Shown: positions 24,639-33,736 of the stretch, piece after piece | Layout of the letters: every line of letters starts with the position of its first letter | Numbering within the stretch: position 1 is the first letter of the stretch | Assembly (NCBI GenBank): GCA_034717985.1 | Contig: JAYEMH010000039.1 | Span: 1-64,000 of the forward strand | Length of the DNA: 64,000 nt | Origin: JAYEMH01 sp034717985 [NCBI: Candidatus Ratteibacteria bacterium] | Lineage (GTDB): Bacteria; CAZDME01; JAYEMH01 | Reading direction: 5' to 3' | Position numbers and translations under genes: made by a program | The notes under the pieces: generated by a model | What the model was told of the DNA's origin: nothing | Databases searched by the model: none | The model's input: only the letters and a program-made list of their open reading frames with translations

Positions 24639-25101
24639 TTAATAACACAACGGCAAAAGCCGCCGCTCCTTGTCCTTTTCCCAAAAATCCTAATTTTTCC
24701 TGGGTAGTTGCCTTGATATTAACTGCCTCCCGGAAAATTTCCAGAACTTTTGAAATGTTTGCCTGCATAGTTTCTACATAAGGTGAAATTTTCGGCTCTT
24801 CAATAACTACGCTGGCATCGATGTTGCCTATTTTCAAATTTTTCCCGCGAAGCTCATCTTTAATTTTCTCCAGAATCAGGAGACTGGAAATATCTTTATA
24901 AAGCGGGCTGGTATCCGGAAACATCCTTCCGATATCGCCCAGGCCGGCGGCGCCTAAAAGCGCATCACCGATAGCATGGGCTAAAACATCGGCGTCGGAA
25001 TGGCCATTTAAGCCGCGTGCAAAAGGAATCTCCACCCCGCCTAAAACCAGTTTCCGCCCGGAAACCAAAGGATGTACATCATAACCAAAACCGATTTTCA
25101 T
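24625..25101 (-). CDS. ispF: 2-C-methyl-D-erythritol 2,4-cyclodiphosphate synthase
   Basis: 158 residues from the ATG at 25101 (MKIGFGYDVHPL); an earlier ATG at 25116 adds five residues, but GGTGA lies at the right distance for the inner start. Asp8 and His10 of YDVHPL bind Zn, and GHSDADVLAHAIGDALLGAA is the second landmark. It forms the cyclic diphosphate of the MEP isoprenoid pathway. ispD is directly upstream, separated only by a palindromic element. Confidence 0.95.
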   Translation of the reverse strand: MKIGFGYDVHPLVSGRKLVLGGVEIPFARGLNGHSDADVLAHAIGDALLGAAGLGDIGRMFPDTSPLYKDISSLLILEKIKDELRGKNLKIGNIDASVVIEEPKISPYVETMQANISKVLEIFREAVNIKATTQEKLGFLGKGQGAAAFAVVLLNEDS

Positions 25102-25126
25102 CACATCATTCACCATTAACTATCTA

Positions 25127-25157
25127 CCCCGTTAGAGAACAAAGTTCTCTAACGGGG
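25127..25157. repeat. Palindromic element with perfect 14-bp arms between ispD and ispF
   Basis: CCCCGTTAGAGAAC (25127-25140), AAA, then GTTCTCTAACGGGG (25144-25157). The right arm provides the stop codon of ispD (TAG at 25151-25149). A related, shorter palindrome lies inside the coding region at 45581-45609. On the plus strand the hairpin is followed by TTCAC and eight T, but no plus-strand gene ends here, so it is more likely a mobile mini-element than a terminator. Confidence 0.85.
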
Positions 25158-25832
25158 TTCACTTTTTTTTAGTATGGCTTCGGCAAATACCAAATCCGCC
25201 GGCGTAGTAATCTTGATATTTTCTTTTTCCCCGGGAATAACTTTCACCGGATGCCCTATATGCTCCACCAATTCCGCATCATCAGTGCCATAGTAATTAG
25301 CTGCTTCGGCCTTTTCATAAGCAGAAAAAATGAGCCTGCGCTTGAACCCCTGCGGGGTTTGGACTGCCCAGAGAGAGTTGCGCTGGAGTGTCTTTACCAC
25401 TTCTTGTTTTTCTACCTCCTTTATGGTATCCTCGCAGGGAATAGCCGGAACTACCGCCCCGGAGATCCGGGTTTCTTTTATCACCCGATTAATCAATCTT
25501 CGGCTGACAAGCGGCCTTGCTCCGTCATGGAGGAGAACAATATTTGATTTCGGAGAAATTTCTTTTAAGCCGCAGGCGGCCGAGTCCTGTCTCCTTTTTC
25601 CCCCGAATACCACTTTATCTACCTTGAGCGAAAAATCGGAAAGAACCTTTTTTATCCGTCCGTCATCCCCGGCATTGATAACTAAAATTATCTCATCAAC
25701 CGGGGATTCTCCGGTAAACCCCGAAAGAGCGTGAACAATTACCGGTTTATCCCCCAGAAATAAATAAGGTTTGGGAATCGGGTTTTTGAATCTCTCGCTC
25801 TTACCGGCCGCAACAACAATTACACTAACCAA
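25149..25832 (-). CDS. ispD: 2-C-methyl-D-erythritol 4-phosphate cytidylyltransferase
   Basis: 227 residues. The start VIVVAAGKSERFKNPIPKPY is the nucleotide-binding loop, and LLHDGARPLVS, then TPQGF and TDDAELVE are conserved active-site segments. It couples MEP to CTP in the third step of the pathway. The last codons (KKSEPR) run into the palindromic element. It is 15 bases after the PIN-TRAM gene. Confidence 0.93.
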   Translation of the reverse strand: MVSVIVVAAGKSERFKNPIPKPYLFLGDKPVIVHALSGFTGESPVDEIILVINAGDDGRIKKVLSDFSLKVDKVVFGGKRRQDSAACGLKEISPKSNIVLLHDGARPLVSRRLINRVIKETRISGAVVPAIPCEDTIKEVEKQEVVKTLQRNSLWAVQTPQGFKRRLIFSAYEKAEAANYYGTDDAELVEHIGHPVKVIPGEKENIKITTPADLVFAEAILKKSEPR

Positions 25833-25846
25833 AGTAAAATTCCCTT

Positions 25847-26854
25847 TTAGGGCTTGCGCCGCCCGGTGTGGAATCGGCCGAAAATCATCCTTCCGGCTGA
25901 GGTCTGAAGAATACTGGTAACCACCACTTCCACCGTTTGTCCCAACCGGCTTTTTCCTTCTTCAACGACAATCATCGTTCCATCGTCCAGATAAGCCACT
26001 CCCTGGTTGAATTCTTTGCCTTCCTTAACTATTTTGACTTCCATTCTTTCACCCGGCAGGACTACCGGTTTTACAGCATTGGCCAGTTCATTGATATTCA
26101 GAATTTTAATGTTTTCCAGGGCGGCCACCTTATTAAGGTTATAATCGTTGGTAAAAATTTGCGCATTGAGAGTCTTTGCAAGCCGCAAAAGTTTTGCGTC
26201 TACCGTATTCAGCTCAGGAAAATCCACATCCTGAATTATTACTTTGACAAATTTGCTTTTCTGCAATTTTCGCAGGATATCCAAGCCTTTTCGGCCGCGA
26301 TTCCTTCTCAGGCTGTCAGAAGAATCGGCAATCGCCTGCGTTTCCTGCACTACAAAACGCGGCACCACCAGAACTCCTCCCACAAAACCGGCGTCACACA
26401 CCTCAGCAATGCGGCCGTCAATTATAACGCTGGTATCCAATATTTTAAAGCGGTTCTCCTCTGTTTCCCCGGCCCATTTGAGAAAAGGGGCCGAGAAACT
26501 TATCTCATCTTTCTTTCTAATGATAATCATAACCCCTAAGTAGCACAAAAGAACTGCCAATATCGGCCGGATGATAACACCCAAAAGACTGCTGCCGTAG
26601 AGAAAAGGAAAGGTATGGATTATCAAACTGGTTATTACCAAACCTAAAATTATCCCTAAAATTCCGGCAATCAGCCCTTTGGTTTTGGTCCTGGCAATAC
26701 CTATTTCTGCGGCAATGATGAAAACACCGATAAAGAAACCGCTTACTGCCCCTGTCAGGGGAGGACAAACATCCAATTGTGCCTGCAGCGCTAAGCCATA
26801 ACCGGACAAAACACAGATTAAAATTAAAATAAATCGAATAATAACATAACCCAA
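25847..26854 (-). CDS. PIN-TRAM membrane protein (YacL-like)
   Basis: 335 residues from TTG 26854, chosen for AGGAGGTGA seven bases upstream. Four hydrophobic segments fill about residues 1-110. A PIN domain follows (FKILDTSVIIDGRIAEVC with its Asp, FTNDYNLNKVA with the last Asp), then a TRAM domain (about 265-330, EGKEFNQGVAYLDDGTMIVV). YacL family proteins are membrane-anchored putative RNases. The gene neighbours radA and ispD, as in many Firmicutes. Confidence 0.9.
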   Translation of the reverse strand: MGYVIIRFILILICVLSGYGLALQAQLDVCPPLTGAVSGFFIGVFIIAAEIGIARTKTKGLIAGILGIILGLVITSLIIHTFPFLYGSSLLGVIIRPILAVLLCYLGVMIIIRKKDEISFSAPFLKWAGETEENRFKILDTSVIIDGRIAEVCDAGFVGGVLVVPRFVVQETQAIADSSDSLRRNRGRKGLDILRKLQKSKFVKVIIQDVDFPELNTVDAKLLRLAKTLNAQIFTNDYNLNKVAALENIKILNINELANAVKPVVLPGERMEVKIVKEGKEFNQGVAYLDDGTMIVVEEGKSRLGQTVEVVVTSILQTSAGRMIFGRFHTGRRKP

Positions 26855-26958
26855 TTCAAATTCACCTCCTTTTTAGTCGTTAGTCAGTAGTCGTTAGTAT
26901 TTAGTTGTTTTTGCTTTCGCTAAATACTATTCACTAACAACTATTCACTATTCACGAG

Positions 26959-28317
26959 TTATTTAAAAACTATTTCGATTGCTTCATTTACCGTGGACAC
27001 CGGCAAAAATTCTATTCCCGGTTTTGATAATTCAGGTGAAAAATTCGCTTTGGGAAGAATAATTTTTTTAAAACCTAAACGGAGCGCTTCTTTAACCCTC
27101 GCCCGGGCTTGAGATACTCCCCTTACTTCTCCGGTCAGCCCCACTTCGCCAAAAACCGCCAAAGCGCTTGATATGGGAACGTTCTTAAAACCAGAGGCTA
27201 AAGCTAAAATAACACCTAAATCAACCGCCGGTTCTTCCACTTTAACCCCGCCGGCAATATTAACAAAAACATCCTCGGAATGAATATGGAAACCGGCCTT
27301 TTTTTCTAAAACCGCAATCAGCAAAAGCAGACGTTGATAATCAAATCCCTCGGCCGTCCGGCGGGGAAAACCAAAACTCGTTGGCGCAACCAGAGTCTGA
27401 AGTTCTATCAAGAGCGGGCGGCTTCCTTCCAGGCAAATAACCACAATCGAGCCAACTTTGTTTCCGGAATGCTCCTCTAAAAAAAGCTGGGAGGGATTCG
27501 GCACCTCCTGAAGACCGCCCGGAGTCATTTCAAAAACTCCAATTTCATTGGTGGCCCCAAAACGATTCTTAACGGTCCGCAAAATCCGGTAACTGTGGTG
27601 TTTTCCTCCTTCAAAATAAAGAACCGTATCAACGATATGTTCCAGCACCTTGGGCCCAGCCAGACTTCCCTCCTTGGTAACATGTCCGACAATACAAATG
27701 GGAATATTCAGCCTCTTGGCTAAACACATCAATTCAGTAGTAACCTCCTTTACCTGGCTGATACTTCCGGGGGAAGCAGAAAGCAGGGGGGTATAAGCTA
27801 TCTGAATAGAATCAACGACAACCAAACTGGGAGACAGTTTCTCAATCTGAGATTTAATCTGTTCAAAATTATTTTCGGCTAAAAGGAACAGTTCCGAAGA
27901 ATCAGTAATATTAAGGCGTTTCGCCCGCATCTTGAGCTGTTTCAAAGATTCTTCTCCGGATATATAAAGAACCTTCCCAAATTTTGTAGAAAAATTCGAA
28001 CAAATCTGCAGCAAAAGCGTAGACTTCCCGATTCCGGGCTCTCCGCCGATAAGAATCAGGGAGCCGGGAACCACCCCGCCGCCCAAAATACGGTTGAATT
28101 CCTTGATCCCGGAGGTTTTTCTCTCCTCAATTTCGCTTTCGATATCCCTGATTCTCTGCGGTTTGACACCGGTTCTCTCCGGAGTTTTTTGCAAACGGAC
28201 CATCTCTTCAAGCAGGGTGTTCCACTGGTTACAACCGGGACAGCGCCCTAACCAGCGAAGACTCTGGTATCCGCAATTCTGACAGATAAACTTCACCTTC
28301 GTTTTATTTTCCAACAT
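26959..28317 (-). CDS. radA: DNA repair protein RadA
   Basis: 452 residues. The N-terminal zinc finger has Cys12, Cys15, Cys26 and Cys29 (CQNCGYQ, RCPGC). Walker A is GGEPGIGKST (91-100). KNRFG marks the RadA-specific motif, and the C-terminal third is a Lon-protease-like domain. RadA is a RecA-related helicase that extends D-loops in recombination. It lies 17 bases after mlaD. Confidence 0.96.
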   Translation of the reverse strand: MLENKTKVKFICQNCGYQSLRWLGRCPGCNQWNTLLEEMVRLQKTPERTGVKPQRIRDIESEIEERKTSGIKEFNRILGGGVVPGSLILIGGEPGIGKSTLLLQICSNFSTKFGKVLYISGEESLKQLKMRAKRLNITDSSELFLLAENNFEQIKSQIEKLSPSLVVVDSIQIAYTPLLSASPGSISQVKEVTTELMCLAKRLNIPICIVGHVTKEGSLAGPKVLEHIVDTVLYFEGGKHHSYRILRTVKNRFGATNEIGVFEMTPGGLQEVPNPSQLFLEEHSGNKVGSIVVICLEGSRPLLIELQTLVAPTSFGFPRRTAEGFDYQRLLLLIAVLEKKAGFHIHSEDVFVNIAGGVKVEEPAVDLGVILALASGFKNVPISSALAVFGEVGLTGEVRGVSQARARVKEALRLGFKKIILPKANFSPELSKPGIEFLPVSTVNEAIEIVFK

Positions 28318-28334
28318 TTATCTTCCTTCCACCG

Positions 28335-29189
28335 TCATTTTGCCGGCTTCTTGCGCGTCTTTTTTGGCTTCCGGAAAAGTTTCCAGGGATTCTCTTCGAT
28401 ATCTTTGATAAAAGCGTGAAGTTCATCGTAAAGTTCTTCCGAAGTGACCAGCTTCCCAATGGTTCCTTCTCCTCCTTCTATCTTCCCCAGGATATTTCTA
28501 AGTGAAGTAAGAGACTGGGAAAATTTTCCCATCTCTGAACGGAGGGAAGTGGATACCTCCTTGAAATTGGCTACGGTAACTTTCATTCCTTCGCGATTCT
28601 CCTCTGCCATATCATTAAGCCGGCCAAGCAGTAGATTTAATTTTTCGCTTGATTTATGCGCATTCTCTAAAATTTCCTTGATACTCTCCTTGGCGTTGGT
28701 CTCTACTACGATGCTATTTAGACAGCTGGCTATCCCGTCCAGCTTTTCCATCATTTCCTCGCCCATTTTTAATGCCTTTTCAAATCGAACCGGATCTTTT
28801 CCGACGATAACTTCTCCGGCTTTCAGGAGAGGTGCCTCGGCGGTGCCGGGAGTAATCTCAATATATTTTTCGCCCAACAGCCCCATAGTATTAATAAAAA
28901 CCTCTGCATCTTGATAAATTTGCACTTCTTCTTTCACCCAAACTTTTAATTGGACCTTGGTTGTTTTCTTATTCACGAGGATTATTTTATCTACCCGTCC
29001 GACTTCCACCCCGGCCACTCTTACCGGAGCACCTTTATCCAGCCCCCCGGTATAATTGAACACGACTTTAAAATGGTACCCTTTTTCGAATAAACGGAAG
29101 TCCCGGACAAAAAGAATCATTGCTGCTAAGATCGTCAGCCCTATCAGGACAAAAATTCCAACTTTAAATTCGGGATTCGATTTAACCAT
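28335..29189 (-). CDS. mlaD: MlaD-type MCE domain protein
   Basis: 284 residues. One TM anchor (about 10-26, VGIFVLIGLTILAAMILFV) is followed by an MCE domain (FNYTGGLDKGAPVRVAGVEV). The helical C-terminus (about 140-260) and basic tail (FRKPKKTRKKPAK) extend well beyond E. coli MlaD (183). It carries phospholipid across the periplasm in the Mla system. It is the third gene of an mlaE-mlaF-mlaD operon. Confidence 0.9.
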   Translation of the reverse strand: MVKSNPEFKVGIFVLIGLTILAAMILFVRDFRLFEKGYHFKVVFNYTGGLDKGAPVRVAGVEVGRVDKIILVNKKTTKVQLKVWVKEEVQIYQDAEVFINTMGLLGEKYIEITPGTAEAPLLKAGEVIVGKDPVRFEKALKMGEEMMEKLDGIASCLNSIVVETNAKESIKEILENAHKSSEKLNLLLGRLNDMAEENREGMKVTVANFKEVSTSLRSEMGKFSQSLTSLRNILGKIEGGEGTIGKLVTSEELYDELHAFIKDIEENPWKLFRKPKKTRKKPAK

Positions 29190-29203
29190 AAGTTTCCCTC
29201 CAT

Positions 29204-29953
29204 TCAGGTATGACCGGCAATCGGGCCGTAAGCGCTGCCATTAATAAATTGGTGGACAACCGGGTTATTGGTCTTCTCAATTTCCTTCGGTGTGCCAATT
29301 TCAATTATTCTGCCCTGGTAAAGCATGCCGATACGGTCGGCAATTTTATAGGCACTGCTTATATCATGTGTAACAGCCACTGCGGTAACCGAAAGTTTGC
29401 TGTGCAAATCTAAAATTAAATTATTAATTGCGTCAGCCATAATCGGATCCACGCCGGTAGTCGGCTCGTCATATAAAATTACCTCCGGATTCATCGCAAT
29501 CGCCCTGGCCAAAGCAACCCTTTTCTTCATCCCTCCGCTGAGTTCCGAAGGCATTAAATCTTCGATGCTTTCCAGGCCGACTAAAGAAAGCTTTTCCTTT
29601 ACCACCCGCCGAAGCTCCTCCTCGCTTATTTTTTTGTGTTTTGCTAAACCAAAAGCGACATTTTCCCCCACCGTAAGAGAATCAAACAAAGCCGCGCTCT
29701 GAAACAGCATGCCGAAACGCAGCCGGATTCCATTCAAATCTTTCTCGGAGATTTTTCCGATATTTCTGCCGTCTATTGAAATTTCACCTGAATCCGGTTT
29801 TAGAATGCCCATTATATGTTTAAGGAGAACACTTTTTCCGCACCCGCTGCGGCCGATTATAACGAAAGTTTCGCCGTGGGCTATATTTAAATTCAAATTA
29901 TCCAGAACTTTCTTTTTATCGAAAAATTTAGTCACCTTCCGAATTTTAATCAA
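29204..29953 (-). CDS. mlaF: MlaF-type ABC ATPase
   Basis: 249 residues from TTG 29953, which has AGGAG seven bases upstream; the longer frame overlaps mlaE and begins with non-homologous residues. Walker A GRSGCGKS, signature LSGGMKKRVALARA, Walker B VILYDEPTTGVDP and the switch His in VTHD are all present. It powers lipid transport through MlaE in the inner membrane. Confidence 0.93.
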   Translation of the reverse strand: MIKIRKVTKFFDKKKVLDNLNLNIAHGETFVIIGRSGCGKSVLLKHIMGILKPDSGEISIDGRNIGKISEKDLNGIRLRFGMLFQSAALFDSLTVGENVAFGLAKHKKISEEELRRVVKEKLSLVGLESIEDLMPSELSGGMKKRVALARAIAMNPEVILYDEPTTGVDPIMADAINNLILDLHSKLSVTAVAVTHDISSAYKIADRIGMLYQGRIIEIGTPKEIEKTNNPVVHQFINGSAYGPIAGHT

Positions 29954-29973
29954 TCCGAACTCCTGCTTTCCTT

Positions 29974-30750
29974 TTAAAATAGCGCTACTGACAAGAAAAA
30001 ATCCGATACTAAAATTAACATACAGGAAGCAACCACGGAAATAGTGGTAGACCGCCCCACACCTTCGGCTCCGCCGGTGGTAATAAAACCACGGTAACAA
30101 CTGACAATGGCAATTATCATTCCAAAAACAGAAGCTTTTATGAGTCCATTGATAATATCGCTGGGATTGACAAATTTAAGATTGTTCAGAAAAAAGGCGC
30201 CGTGAACACCCATCATTTTTACTCCAACGAAATATCCCCCGATAATCCCCATGAAATCGCTGAAAACCGTTAAAATGGGAAGGAGAGTCATACAGGCAAT
30301 GAAACGAGGAACCACCAAATATTTTATCGGGCTGACAGCCAGGGATTCCAGAGCATCAATTTGTTCGGTAACTTTCATTGTTCCGAGTTCGGCGGTAATG
30401 GCCGCTCCCACCCTTCCGGCTAAAATCAAAGCGGTAAGCACCGGACCCAATTCCCGGGTCATAGAAAAACCCACCACGGCTCCGATTCCCGATTCAACGG
30501 AAAGACGGCGAAATTGATAATATGTTTGAACCACCAATACCATTCCGGTAAAGGCTCCGGTAATTAGAACTACGGGCAGACTTTTAATTCCAATTTTTAC
30601 CATTTGGTCAGAAATATTCTTCCTTTCATAGGGAGGCGTAACCATCCAGTAAAGCGTATCAAAAAATAACATGAAAAGCCTGCCGGCATGGTTAACCGCC
30701 TTGAAGCAATAACGGCCTAAGAAATAAAGGAAATGGGCAAACATAAGCAC
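29974..30750 (-). CDS. mlaE: MlaE-type ABC permease
   Basis: 258 residues with five or six membrane segments. Landmarks of the MlaE/YrbE family are TGAFTGMVLVVQTYYQF, ELGPVLTALILAGRVGAAI, TAELGTMKVTEQIDALE and the C-terminal GGAEGVGRSTTISVVASC. It starts seven bases after the dnaB stop, so mlaEFD are the tail of the rpsF-dnaB cluster. It is the inner-membrane part of a lipid transporter serving the outer membrane. Confidence 0.93.
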   Translation of the reverse strand: MLMFAHFLYFLGRYCFKAVNHAGRLFMLFFDTLYWMVTPPYERKNISDQMVKIGIKSLPVVLITGAFTGMVLVVQTYYQFRRLSVESGIGAVVGFSMTRELGPVLTALILAGRVGAAITAELGTMKVTEQIDALESLAVSPIKYLVVPRFIACMTLLPILTVFSDFMGIIGGYFVGVKMMGVHGAFFLNNLKFVNPSDIINGLIKASVFGMIIAIVSCYRGFITTGGAEGVGRSTTISVVASCMLILVSDFFLSVALF

Positions 30751-30757
30751 CTGAGTT

Positions 30758-32104
30758 TTAACCTCCCATCTTCACCAGGTTTTCAAACCGGGCGTAATCT
30801 TCAATAAAAGCCAGTTTAACCGTTCCGGTCGGTCCGTTGCGCTGTTTGCCGATAATAATTTCGGCAATGCCTTTGTTGTCTTCCGTCGGGGTATAATATT
30901 CTTCCCGATAAATAAAAGCGACCAGATCGGCATCCTGCTCTATCGCCCCGGATTCTCTTAAATCGGAAAGCTGCGGCCTTCGATTCTGCCGGCCTTCCAC
31001 CGCCCGGCTTAACTGTGAAATGCCAACAACCGGAAGATTCAACTCCTTGGCCAGCGATTTTAAAGAGCGGGAAATTTCAGAAATTTCCTGCTGACGATTT
31101 TCCGTTTTTCCCCGGCCCTGCATAAGCTGGAGATAATCCACGATTATTAATTTTATATCCTGGCGGGTCTTAAGCCGACGGGCTTTAGCCCGCAGTTCTA
31201 AAACTGAAATAGCCGCCGAATCATCGATAAAAATTGATGCCTCGGACAATCTTCCGGCAGCAATCGTCAATTTTGGCCAGGCTGATTCGCCTAAAAAACC
31301 GCCTAAAAGTTTTCTGCCGTTCACCCGGGATTCAGACCAGAGCATCCGCTGGACTAACTGTTCTTTGGACATTTCTAAGCTGAAAAAAGCTACCGGTATT
31401 TTTTTCTCCACCGCGACGTGCTGAACGATATTCATACAGAGGGAAGTTTTTCCCATCGCCGGCCGGCTGGCAATAACCACTAAATCACCGGCTTGAAATC
31501 CAGTTGTCAAATTATCTAAATCTTTAAAGCCGGAAGGCACGCCGGTTATATGCTCTTTACGATTATAAAGGTCTTCAATAACTTCAAAACTGTCTTTAAG
31601 AACCTCTTTGAGCGGAGTGAATGTTTGTTCGATTCGTCTCTGGGCTATCTCAAAAATCATCTGCTCAGCCCGATCCAGAAGAATATCCGTGTCCTCGGCG
31701 CTTTCATAACTTTCGGTGATAATCCGGGTGGCAGTATTAATCAGATGTCTGAGAAGCGACTTTTCCTTAACAATTTTTGCATAATACTCCAGGTGGGCCG
31801 AAGTCGGCACGGAATTAATTAAAGAAGTTAGATAAGCCGCCCCTGCAACTTCATCCAATTGTCCGAGTTTCTTGAGTTTGGCCGTTAGCGTGATTAAATC
31901 TATCGCCTCGCGGCGTTCGTACAAATCGAGAATGGCCGCGAAAATCTTTTGATGCCCGTCTTTATAGAAACTTTGCGGCGAGAGTATTTCTACCGCTCTT
32001 CCGATGGCATCCTCCTCCAGAAGCATACAGCCGAGAACAGACATTTCTGCTTCTAAATTTTGCGGAGGAAGTTTCTCTTTGGAAAGGATTTCTTTTCCTG
32101 CCAT
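30758..32104 (-). CDS. dnaB: Replicative DNA helicase DnaB
   Basis: 448 residues from ATG 32104 (MAGKEIL), which has AAAGGAGTGA at proper distance; the ATG-like start at 32128 would overlap rplI. The N-terminal domain has PPQNLEAEMSVLGCMLL. Walker A is ASRPAMGKTSL, Walker B IIVDYLQLM, and SQLSRAVEGR and DLRESGAIEQDADLVAFI follow. It unwinds DNA at the fork. No intein is present. Confidence 0.97.
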   Translation of the reverse strand: MAGKEILSKEKLPPQNLEAEMSVLGCMLLEEDAIGRAVEILSPQSFYKDGHQKIFAAILDLYERREAIDLITLTAKLKKLGQLDEVAGAAYLTSLINSVPTSAHLEYYAKIVKEKSLLRHLINTATRIITESYESAEDTDILLDRAEQMIFEIAQRRIEQTFTPLKEVLKDSFEVIEDLYNRKEHITGVPSGFKDLDNLTTGFQAGDLVVIASRPAMGKTSLCMNIVQHVAVEKKIPVAFFSLEMSKEQLVQRMLWSESRVNGRKLLGGFLGESAWPKLTIAAGRLSEASIFIDDSAAISVLELRAKARRLKTRQDIKLIIVDYLQLMQGRGKTENRQQEISEISRSLKSLAKELNLPVVGISQLSRAVEGRQNRRPQLSDLRESGAIEQDADLVAFIYREEYYTPTEDNKGIAEIIIGKQRNGPTGTVKLAFIEDYARFENLVKMGG

Positions 32105-32109
32105 AACTA

Positions 32110-32553
32110 TCACTCCTTTATCACCCACACCTTGGTGGTAACTTCTACTTCCGGATGAAGTTTAATTGCGACATGATAAATACCCAGGCTTTTTATGGGC
32201 TCGCCCAATACAATTTTTCTCTTATCGATTTGGATACCTTCTCTGGCCAGGGCATCGGCAATATCCTGCGAGGTTACCGAACCATGGAGTTTGTTATCCT
32301 CTCCGGCTAAAACCTTGATGGTGCTGGAAATACTCTCTATTTTTTGAGCTAACTTCCGGAAGGACTCCGTTTCTTTCTCTTTTTTTTTGGACTCGCTTTT
32401 CCTTTCCTCATTGATAATCTTCATATTACCCGGTGTCGCTTTCAAGGCCAAATCTCCGGCAATAAGAAAATTCCGGGCGTAGCCAGCGGCAACCTCAACA
32501 ACATCGTTTTCCTTTCCTACCCCTGCAACTTCCTTTTTTAAAATGACTTTCAT
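32110..32553 (-). CDS. rplI: 50S ribosomal protein bL9
   Basis: 147 residues: MKVILKKEVAGVGKENDVVE, a GYARNFLI loop, the long connecting helix (RKSESKKKEKETE) and a C-terminal domain (KLHGSVTSQDIADAL). This is the standard bL9 size and layout. It lies between rpsR and dnaB; the 111-base gap before it is filled with GTCCATAG-type spacer words. Confidence 0.96.
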   Translation of the reverse strand: MKVILKKEVAGVGKENDVVEVAAGYARNFLIAGDLALKATPGNMKIINEERKSESKKKEKETESFRKLAQKIESISSTIKVLAGEDNKLHGSVTSQDIADALAREGIQIDKRKIVLGEPIKSLGIYHVAIKLHPEVEVTTKVWVIKE

Positions 32554-32574
32554 TGGTTTCTCCCTTTCCTAATA

Positions 32575-32660
32575 AAGTCCATAGACCACAGTTCTATTTT
32601 AGTCCATAGTCCATAGAGAAAGCAAAAAGATCTATCGACTGTGGACTGATAACTATGGAC
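32575..32660. repeat. Spacer repeat of GTCCATAG/CTATGGAC words
   Basis: The gap between rplI and rpsR consists mainly of AAGTCCATAGACCACAG, TAGTCCATAGTCCATAG and ATCGACTGTGGACTG, directly and inversely repeated. The same words occur at 39455-39537, 58010-58060 and inside the nucleotidyltransferase gene at 11123-11164. Confidence 0.8.
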
Positions 32661-32664
32661 TATT

Positions 32665-32913
32665 TCATTCTGCGACAAAAGGCAAAAGGTTGACTGCCCT
32701 TGCCCTTTTAATCACTTTGGCTAACATCCTCTGATGATAAGTGCAGTTCCCGGAAATACGACGCGGAATAATTTTGCCTCTTTCCGTAATGTAGCGCCGG
32801 AGCCTCGGTGTATCTTTATAATCAACTGAATCGAGTTTCTCAACACAAAATTTACAAACCTTTTTCTTATAAAAAGTCTTTTTTTTTCTTGGTATTTTTT
32901 TTCTTTTCGCCAT
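32665..32913 (-). CDS. rpsR: 30S ribosomal protein bS18
   Basis: 82 residues with a zinc-binding set, Cys20, Cys23, Cys57 and His60 (CKFC, then SGNCTYHQR), the zinc-containing form of bS18. The basic N-terminus [14 protein letters not shown] is somewhat longer than in E. coli. It lies in the usual place after ssb. Confidence 0.96.
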   Translation of the reverse strand: MAKRKKIPRKKKTFYKKKVCKFCVEKLDSVDYKDTPRLRRYITERGKIIPRRISGNCTYHQRMLAKVIKRARAVNLLPFVAE

Positions 32914-32929
32914 TTATCCTCTCCTTTTC

Positions 32930-33358
32930 CTAAAAGGGCACTTCGTCGTTTTTACTGCCCAAATCGATAACTGTTTCATTCTTTTTCTCAACTTCTTCTC
33001 CTGTTTTGGGAGCCGCTGCTCCGCCGGGTCGTCCCCCTAAAAACTGGACCCTTTCGGCAATAACATCTAATGCGCTCCGCTTTTCCCCGGATTGAGTCTC
33101 CCAGGAACGGCTCTGAAGTCTCCCCTCAACAAAAACAGGGCGCCCTTTATTTAAAAACCGGCTGCAGCTTTCCCCCTGTTTTCCCCAGACAACAATACGC
33201 AGAAAACAAACTTCCTCTTTTTTCTCCCGGTTAGCGGTCATGTAAACACGGTTAATCGCTATCCCAAAATTACATACCGGCCGGCCGTCAGGCAGGTAAC
33301 GCAATTCAGGATCACGGGTGAGATTTCCGATGAGAAAAACTTTATTCAGATTAGCCAT
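32930..33358 (-). CDS. ssb: Single-stranded DNA-binding protein
   Basis: 142 residues. The OB fold starts MANLNKVFLIGNLTRDPELR, with VCFLRIVVWGKQGESCSRFL and GRPVFVEGRLQSRSWE. A Gly-rich linker leads to the acidic tip, which ends NDEVPF; the DxxPF partner-binding tail is intact. The start overlaps rpsF by eight bases. Confidence 0.96.
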   Translation of the reverse strand: MANLNKVFLIGNLTRDPELRYLPDGRPVCNFGIAINRVYMTANREKKEEVCFLRIVVWGKQGESCSRFLNKGRPVFVEGRLQSRSWETQSGEKRSALDVIAERVQFLGGRPGGAAAPKTGEEVEKKNETVIDLGSKNDEVPF

Positions 33359-33650
33359 TTTTTTGTTCTCCTGTTTTAAAGATAGAAAAGCGTAAAATGT
33401 TTTCTTTAAGCTGCCAGACCTTTCTTAATGCAGCTAAAACATCTTGAGGAATGGAAAAGTAAAGAAGATAAGATAGAGCATCTTTTTTCCCTTTGATAGA
33501 ATACTGCAATCTTTTTTTACCCCATTCTTCAATCTTTTCCACTGTGCCTTTGGACTGTTTGATTAAATCCTCGATTGACTTAACAGTTTCCTTTAACTTT
33601 TGCTCATCCATAACCGGATCAAGGAAAAACAAGCCTTCATAATGTCTCAA
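33351..33650 (-). CDS. rpsF: 30S ribosomal protein bS6
   Basis: 99 residues: MRHYEGLFFLDPVMDEQ, then GTVEKIEEWGKKRLQYSIKG and LRFSIFKT. It opens the rpsF-ssb-rpsR-rplI-dnaB cluster and overlaps ssb. The gap upstream (33651-33736) is full of GTTAACTGG and GCTAACCAG inverted words. Confidence 0.95.
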   Translation of the reverse strand: MRHYEGLFFLDPVMDEQKLKETVKSIEDLIKQSKGTVEKIEEWGKKRLQYSIKGKKDALSYLLYFSIPQDVLAALRKVWQLKENILRFSIFKTGEQKNG

Positions 33651-33664
33651 AATTCCACCTCCTT

Positions 33665-33736
33665 TTGACCGTTAAACAGTTAACTGGTTCGCCTGTTAGC
33701 CGGTTAACCCGCTAACTGGTTTACTGGCTAACCAGT
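33665..33736. repeat. Inverted GTTAACTGG/CCGGTTAACC spacer words
   Basis: The gap between rpsF and ychF contains CAGTTAACTGG, GCCGGTTAACCCGC, TAACTGGTTTACTGGC and TAACCAGTTTA. Several pairs can form hairpins. The words resemble other spacer families (TCAGTAGTCGTTAG at 26876-26956) in being short, tandem and AT/GC alternating. Confidence 0.7.

Noticed and set aside
25127-25165. Hairpin plus T-run as a terminator
   Set aside because: The T-run is on the plus strand, where no gene ends; the minus-strand genes on both sides are co-oriented.
25937-26539. 200-codon plus-strand frame inside the PIN-TRAM gene
   Set aside because: It is fully antisense to a conserved protein, with Phe/His-rich composition typical of shadow frames.
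29204-30100. Longer MlaF start inside mlaE
   Set aside because: The first residues (MLPWFYYHRRSRRCG) are antisense-like translation of the mlaE end in another frame; TTG 29953 has AGGAG and begins the conserved domain.
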